A stretch of 64,000 nt of DNA from Entoloma clypeatum (lineage: Eukaryota; Basidiomycota; Agaricomycetes; Agaricales; Entolomataceae), in contig OY751496.1 in assembly GCA_963565915.1 (NCBI GenBank), positions 3,348,001 through 3,412,000 of the forward strand, read 5' to 3'. A program made the translations under genes and the position numbers. The notes below the pieces were generated by a model that was given only the letters and a program-made list of their open reading frames with translations, did not search any database and was not told the origin of the DNA. Of the stretch, positions 59,669-64,000 are shown in pieces (positions within the stretch are counted from its first letter, which is position 1; every line of letters begins with the position of its first letter).

Positions 59669-62314
59669 ATGGCAAAGAACGCCGCCGCGTCTACATCAAA
59701 ATCACCATCTCGACCTGCATCACCTGCAAAACAACCAGTACCAGCCCAACATTCAGAAGTTAAACACAACATCGCGATGAACATGCTCATTCCAATGCCT
59801 ATGCCGAAGTCTGCGAATGCCCCGTACTTCAAAGGGAAATCCGTCTCAACTTTCATTTCCTCACTCGAGAGAGCAGCTGACCAGGCTGGGATTACTCACG
59901 ACGACTTACCACCTTACGTTCTCCAGTATTGCAGTACGAAGGTTTGCAAGGTTTTACGACACAGCACCGTTTTTGAAGACAACGACTGGGCGGCTTGCGT
60001 CGTGCACCTCGTCCAGCTCTACGGATCTCCCGAAGACGACATTCCGATGGCAGCTACCCTTCGTCAATGGATCGAGGACCACGGTACACGTGGCAAGATG
60101 AAATCCGTCAAGGACGTCAACCGATACTTACGCGAGTTTACGCGTCGCTCTGAAGGCTTAACTGTTGGACGACACATTCTTAGCCACGAACTCGACCTTT
60201 TATTCTACAAAGGGATACCGACGGCTCTCCGAAAGAAAATACGCAAACGCCTACCTGAAACTACGACATCGATTGATAGCCCACCTTCTCGCGACGATCT
60301 TTTGATCCTACTCCGTCGACAGTTCAATTTAAGGGACATCGACTCAAAAACCCACAGGACGCCTCTCTATTACGAAAGCGACTCAACCTCGAACTCTACT
60401 GATTCTTCTGACTCTGACAGGTTATCTGATTCTGATGACGAGCTCCCACCGCCTTCGAACCCTGCGCGTGGCCGAAAACGCCGAGTCTCTTTTACCTTGC
60501 CCGCACCTGAGAAACCTTCTACCTCTGTGCCTTCAATCCGTGTAACTGAACCATCTGTTTCTGCAGCTACCTTGGAGATGATCCTCGAACGCTTAGAACA
60601 ATCGGACCGTCGCTATGAACAGATGTCCGCGCACATCCTCGCCCAAAACCAATCGAACCGTCGCTCCTCTCCTTCCGCGTCCACTCAACGGACAAGTTCT
60701 ATGTCTACCGACAATCCACCTCGTATGTGTTATCTTTGCGGAACAAGTACTCACCGTTTTGGTTACCGGAACTGCCCCGAGCTTGCAAGTCTTCTTAAAG
60801 AACACCTCGTCAGTTGGAACGCCGAAGGTCGACTTTCCCTTCCCAATGGAGAATCCCTCCCGAGAGCAAACGGAGTAGAAGGGGGAATTGCCGCCGTCCT
60901 TCGTCATTCTATCGCACCTTCCGCGTCGTCCAGCTCTTTAAAAGGTAAAGGACGGGAGGGTATCCGAGACCTACCTCCCCATGTGTCCGCTAACACCGCA
61001 GGTCTTTTCAACAACTTTGAGGCTCGTTCAAGTCCGGCGTCCTACGAAATTTACGGGACTTCGACGGTTGTCGGACGCAAGACTCCGCAAGTTTATCATG
61101 CTGATCAGTCTACCTCAAACCCGCCTCTTACCATTCGTATTCCTGCTCGCCCAAACACGTCGACAACTCCATCGAATAACGTACCTTTGGCCAACACACG
61201 CGAAGGTCAGAACCGAAAATCACCCGCTCCTCCTATGCCTCCTCCACCTCCACGAGCTCCGGCAACGCAAGATGGTTCAAGCCAGACGACTACCCAACGG
61301 CGTGGACCGTCTCAGTATCATTTCACATCTACCGTCCAAGAGCTTGTTGACTTTGAAGCTCTGCAGGGAAAGATCCTCGAAGCGCCCATCACCGTTACTG
61401 TCGGCCAACTTTTAGGATCATCCGTCGAACTTCAGAAGCGATTTTCTGGCATGACGAAGTCGCGACGTGAGCTTAACGACAGGCCCGAGCCTGTAATTGC
61501 GCACCTTGTAGAACATCACGAAGAAATCGATGAAGAAAATTACATGCCAGTCACTTTTACCTCTCGAACTTTTCACAACGACGACGACTATCACCGCGCA
61601 TCTCATGACTCAAACGGCGAACGCCAAGTTTTACGAGCTGAGTACTCCTCTGACTCGTCTGAGGACACTCACAAGTCCATCATTACCAGATATTCGAACG
61701 CGATCGCGCGCGTCCCAACTGAGGGCGCCTTGTATGCAATGGATACTGGTCGTTTCTCTGCCTCTTTTGCTGACAATGACACGAAACTCATGGTAGACAT
61801 GGGTTCAGAACTTAACTTGGTGTCGCGCCGGTTGTATGAGAAATCTGGACTGCCCATTGATTGCGACGGAACCCGCTGGTCCCTTCGGGGGATCCATGGA
61901 AATGCTGTACCCCTTGGCGGCTGCATACGCGACGCGCCCCTAGTCATCGTGGGCAAGGCTTTCAACCACCACTTTTTCGTCAGCAACGGCGGAATTGGAT
62001 CTGGGGAACACGATATCATCCTCGGTCAACCTTTCCTTCAGTGGTACACTGCTAACATATTCTATACTAGATCCAGTCCAACGAAGATGCAGCTCTGGCA
62101 GTATGGAGAAGACTGCGAGTCCGGCGTTAGACCCTCGGTCTCTCTCATCCTGACTTCGCCCGACGCGCCTCGAAACGCCACTAACCTGGGACCTACCAAG
62201 GATCAGCCCACCGTCCCGTGTCCTCATCACCATCGACCACCTCCTTCATCAACCCATCGCGCAAGAATCGAAGACTACGACTCTGATTCGTCCCATTCTT
62301 TGGGAAAAGCTTGA
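59669..62314 (+). CDS. gag: Gag-protease of right-edge gypsy-like element (881 aa)
   Basis: MAKNAAASTSKSPSRPASPA. Capsid-like helical region (~45-230: FKGKSVSTFISSLERAADQ; VNRYLREFTRRSEGL), Ser/Asp-rich linker, a variant zinc knuckle CYLCGTSTHRFGYRNC (C-X2-C-X4-H-X6-C, ~352-367), Pro-rich stretch, then a retroviral-type aspartic protease (~680-810) with KLMVDMGSELNLVS and DIILGQPFLQWY. The protease motif has DMG in place of D(S/T)G. The stop TGA at 62312-62314 is 3 nt after a GGGAAAA heptamer. Pol continues in the -1 frame. Confidence 0.85.
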   Translation: MAKNAAASTSKSPSRPASPAKQPVPAQHSEVKHNIAMNMLIPMPMPKSANAPYFKGKSVSTFISSLERAADQAGITHDDLPPYVLQYCSTKVCKVLRHSTVFEDNDWAACVVHLVQLYGSPEDDIPMAATLRQWIEDHGTRGKMKSVKDVNRYLREFTRRSEGLTVGRHILSHELDLLFYKGIPTALRKKIRKRLPETTTSIDSPPSRDDLLILLRRQFNLRDIDSKTHRTPLYYESDSTSNSTDSSDSDRLSDSDDELPPPSNPARGRKRRVSFTLPAPEKPSTSVPSIRVTEPSVSAATLEMILERLEQSDRRYEQMSAHILAQNQSNRRSSPSASTQRTSSMSTDNPPRMCYLCGTSTHRFGYRNCPELASLLKEHLVSWNAEGRLSLPNGESLPRANGVEGGIAAVLRHSIAPSASSSSLKGKGREGIRDLPPHVSANTAGLFNNFEARSSPASYEIYGTSTVVGRKTPQVYHADQSTSNPPLTIRIPARPNTSTTPSNNVPLANTREGQNRKSPAPPMPPPPPRAPATQDGSSQTTTQRRGPSQYHFTSTVQELVDFEALQGKILEAPITVTVGQLLGSSVELQKRFSGMTKSRRELNDRPEPVIAHLVEHHEEIDEENYMPVTFTSRTFHNDDDYHRASHDSNGERQVLRAEYSSDSSEDTHKSIITRYSNAIARVPTEGALYAMDTGRFSASFADNDTKLMVDMGSELNLVSRRLYEKSGLPIDCDGTRWSLRGIHGNAVPLGGCIRDAPLVIVGKAFNHHFFVSNGGIGSGEHDIILGQPFLQWYTANIFYTRSSPTKMQLWQYGEDCESGVRPSVSLILTSPDAPRNATNLGPTKDQPTVPCPHHHRPPPSSTHRARIEDYDSDSSHSLGKA

Positions 62315-64000
62315 GTGGCGTGCACGTCGAGTCTGGTTCTCCCCAGAGCGCGTCCATTCCTTTTCTCGGCCGTGGTTTGCTTCAACTTTTTGATAATCCA
62401 ACACTTAATTGTTCTTCCTCAATCCTAGAGCTCGATCCTCCTGAATCTTACGACCACCTCTTGAAACGAGCCGCGTACGCGTCGCCCGCCAGCTCTAGAA
62501 TCGTCGAGACCCCATGGACTCGACGCGTCCTTCTTGATAACACCCGACAGTCTTCTACAACAACAGCATCTCCATACCCTGGCGTTCGACTCCAAACTCG
62601 AACCAAGTACAAACCTGTTGATTGCAAAGTTCGCCCAGTTCCGACATATATGCCCGACCCCACTGGTCAGGTCTTCAAGCCCATCATCATAGGCAACCCC
62701 GAGCCTTTACCGCTAAGTCCCCCATTTCTTGATGATCTCGTACTTCCCCCTCGACTTTCTCGCGATCGCCTTGACACAATTCTCAAAACTGTTCCAAAGG
62801 ATTTCCTTAACGCTCGTGAACTCGACCTTTTGGCGTTTGTTCTCGCTCGTCGAAGCGATGCCCTTGCTTTTGTTGACTCCGAGCGCGGTTCTTTTTCTCG
62901 TGAATTTTTCCCTGATTATATCATTCCAGTCATCGAGCATACCCCTTGGGTTCAACCGCCTATCCGTGTACCAAAGGCTATTGAAGGCGTCGTACGCGAC
63001 ATGCTATTGGAACAAACTGCAGCTGGAAAATACGAACCTTCTTCCGCCTCTTATCGCTCCCGCATGTTCGCCGTCTCCAAGAAAACTGGAAACAAGATCC
63101 GTTTGATCCAAGACATTCAAAAATTGAACCAGATAACGATACGTGATGCTGGCCTCCCTCCTCGTATTGATGACTTTGCAGAAAACTTTGTCGGTCGAGT
63201 AATTTACGGTCTTGTAGATTTATTTGCTGGTTACGACGGACGGACCCTCGACGTCAGATCGCGCCCGCTAACGACATTCTCAAGCCTCATTGGCCCTCTT
63301 CGTAATTGCTCTTTACCTCAGGGAGCGACCAACTCCGTCTCCGAGTTCCAACGATGCACGACTCATACTCTAAAGGAGGAGATCCCAGAACATGGCGACG
63401 TCTTCATCAACGACATCGGCATCATGGGCCCAGACACGCATTATGACCACATCCTCATCTCGCCTGGAATACGCAGGTTTCTCTTTGAATACGCCGTTGT
63501 CCTTGATCGCTTTCTCCTTAGACTCACCACAGCCGGTGTTACCGCGTCTGGTTACAAGTTCATCCTCGCCACACCCGTTCTCGAAATTGTCGGCACCGTC
63601 GTCGACCACAACGGATGGCACCTTGCCCACGGAATCGTAACGAAGGTTCTAAATTGGGGTCCTCTTCTTGACGTCTCCGATGTCCGTTCGTTTTTGGGAA
63701 CAGCCGGCGTTGGACGTCGTTGGATTAAGAATTTCTCCATCATTGCAAAACCATTGACTAACTTGACAAAAGTTTCACTCGCAGATTTCTACTTCGACGA
63801 AGACGCTCTAGAAGCTCAACAACAACTCAAGACTCTGATCTCTTCGCCTCCCGTCCTTGTCAAGGTCGACTATCAAAAGGCCCTGAAGTTCTCAGCATCC
63901 GACACCCAACCTCGTCCAGACGATGATGGCCTAATCGTGGTCGTGGTCGACTCGTGCAGCCTTGGCGCAGGGTGGATTCTCCAACAGATCCACGAGAAGC
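62287..64000 (+). CDS. pol: Pol of right-edge gypsy-like element, partial
   Basis: Open in the -1 frame relative to gag and running past the window end. After a variable linker comes a reverse transcriptase: EGVVRDMLLEQTAAGKYEPS, SRMFAVSKKTGNKIRLIQDI, YGLVDLFAGYDGRTLD, LPQGATNSVSEFQRC, then FINDIGIMGP where YxDD is expected, then RFLGTAG-like VRSFLGTAGVGRRW and the start of the RNase H tether and core (VVVVDSCSLGAGWILQQ). The catalytic doublet reads N-D, because the first codon is AAC instead of GAC. That should kill polymerase activity. Integrase lies beyond the window. Confidence 0.82.
62302..62308 (+). promoter_or_regulatory. Candidate -1 ribosomal frameshift site GGGAAAA
   Basis: In the gag frame it reads ttG GGA AAA gct tga, exactly the X XXY YYZ arrangement. 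The -1 frame is open from 62287 and continues into pol. A small hairpin (tctgg/ccaga, 62332-62347) follows, but 24 nt away, farther than the usual spacer. Confidence 0.6.

Noticed and set aside
1..64000. CRISPR arrays, operons, Shine-Dalgarno sites or phage genes
   Set aside because: The window is clearly eukaryotic (spliceosomal introns, TATA promoters, LTR elements); no regularly spaced repeat-spacer array was seen.

Overview
The window is nuclear DNA from a filamentous basidiomycete, most likely an agaricomycete mushroom-forming fungus. The genes carry many short introns of about 50-85 bp with GT...AG borders and CTNAC-like branch sites. The protein families are ones common in that group: a DUF6699-type protein, DUF5648-like secreted proteins, beta-trefoil lectin-like proteins, PIN-like auxin efflux carriers, and 4-helix-bundle/coiled-coil proteins. 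Ty3/gypsy chromoviruses and Ty1/copia elements complete the picture. About half of the window is transposable-element sequence.

Left block (1-19863) is a stack of retrotransposons. At the edge lies a broken Ty3/gypsy gag and a truncated LTR on the minus strand. Next comes a decayed copia element (Copia-1, LTRs 906-1204 and 19565-19863). Copia-1 is split by a minus-strand chromovirus (Gypsy-out, 2574-15732, target duplication gcctt). Gypsy-out is itself split inside pol by a plus-strand copy of the same family (Gypsy-in, 3633-10174, target duplication gtact, LTRs identical by eye). Gypsy-in is therefore the youngest insertion and Copia-1 the oldest.

Genic block (20224-49096): an intron-containing tRNA-Arg; a DUF6699-type gene; three paralogous minus-strand genes (X1 22447-24405, X2 29539-30687, X3 35666-37399); four DUF5648-like secreted-protein genes (three near 25.5-28.6 kb, one at 45.5 kb); an unidentified three-exon gene; an FCP1-like HAD-domain gene; a tandem pair of seven-exon auxin-efflux-carrier genes; a polytopic membrane protein; and a beta-trefoil protein. 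X1-X3 share a first-three-exon module that looks like an MLKL/HeLo-like four-helix bundle, followed by coiled coils. X3 ends in an Asn/Gly-rich motif resembling fungal amyloid-signalling motifs, and X1 ends in a membrane anchor. This makes the X family a candidate necroptosis-like effector set and the most interesting content of the window.

Right block (49421-64000): a Tc1/mariner transposon (49421-56819, TA duplication) whose transposase is split by a young, coding-intact copia element (Copia-2, 49857-55644, target duplication gagat). Then come a second beta-trefoil gene, a deleted X-family pseudogene, and the 5' part of another gypsy-like element. That last element's gag-pro and pol are joined at a canonical GGGAAAA -1 frameshift heptamer; it runs off the window and has an altered reverse-transcriptase active site.

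Spliced models were made by eye from frame continuity, splice signals and paralog comparison. No alignment or database search was possible.
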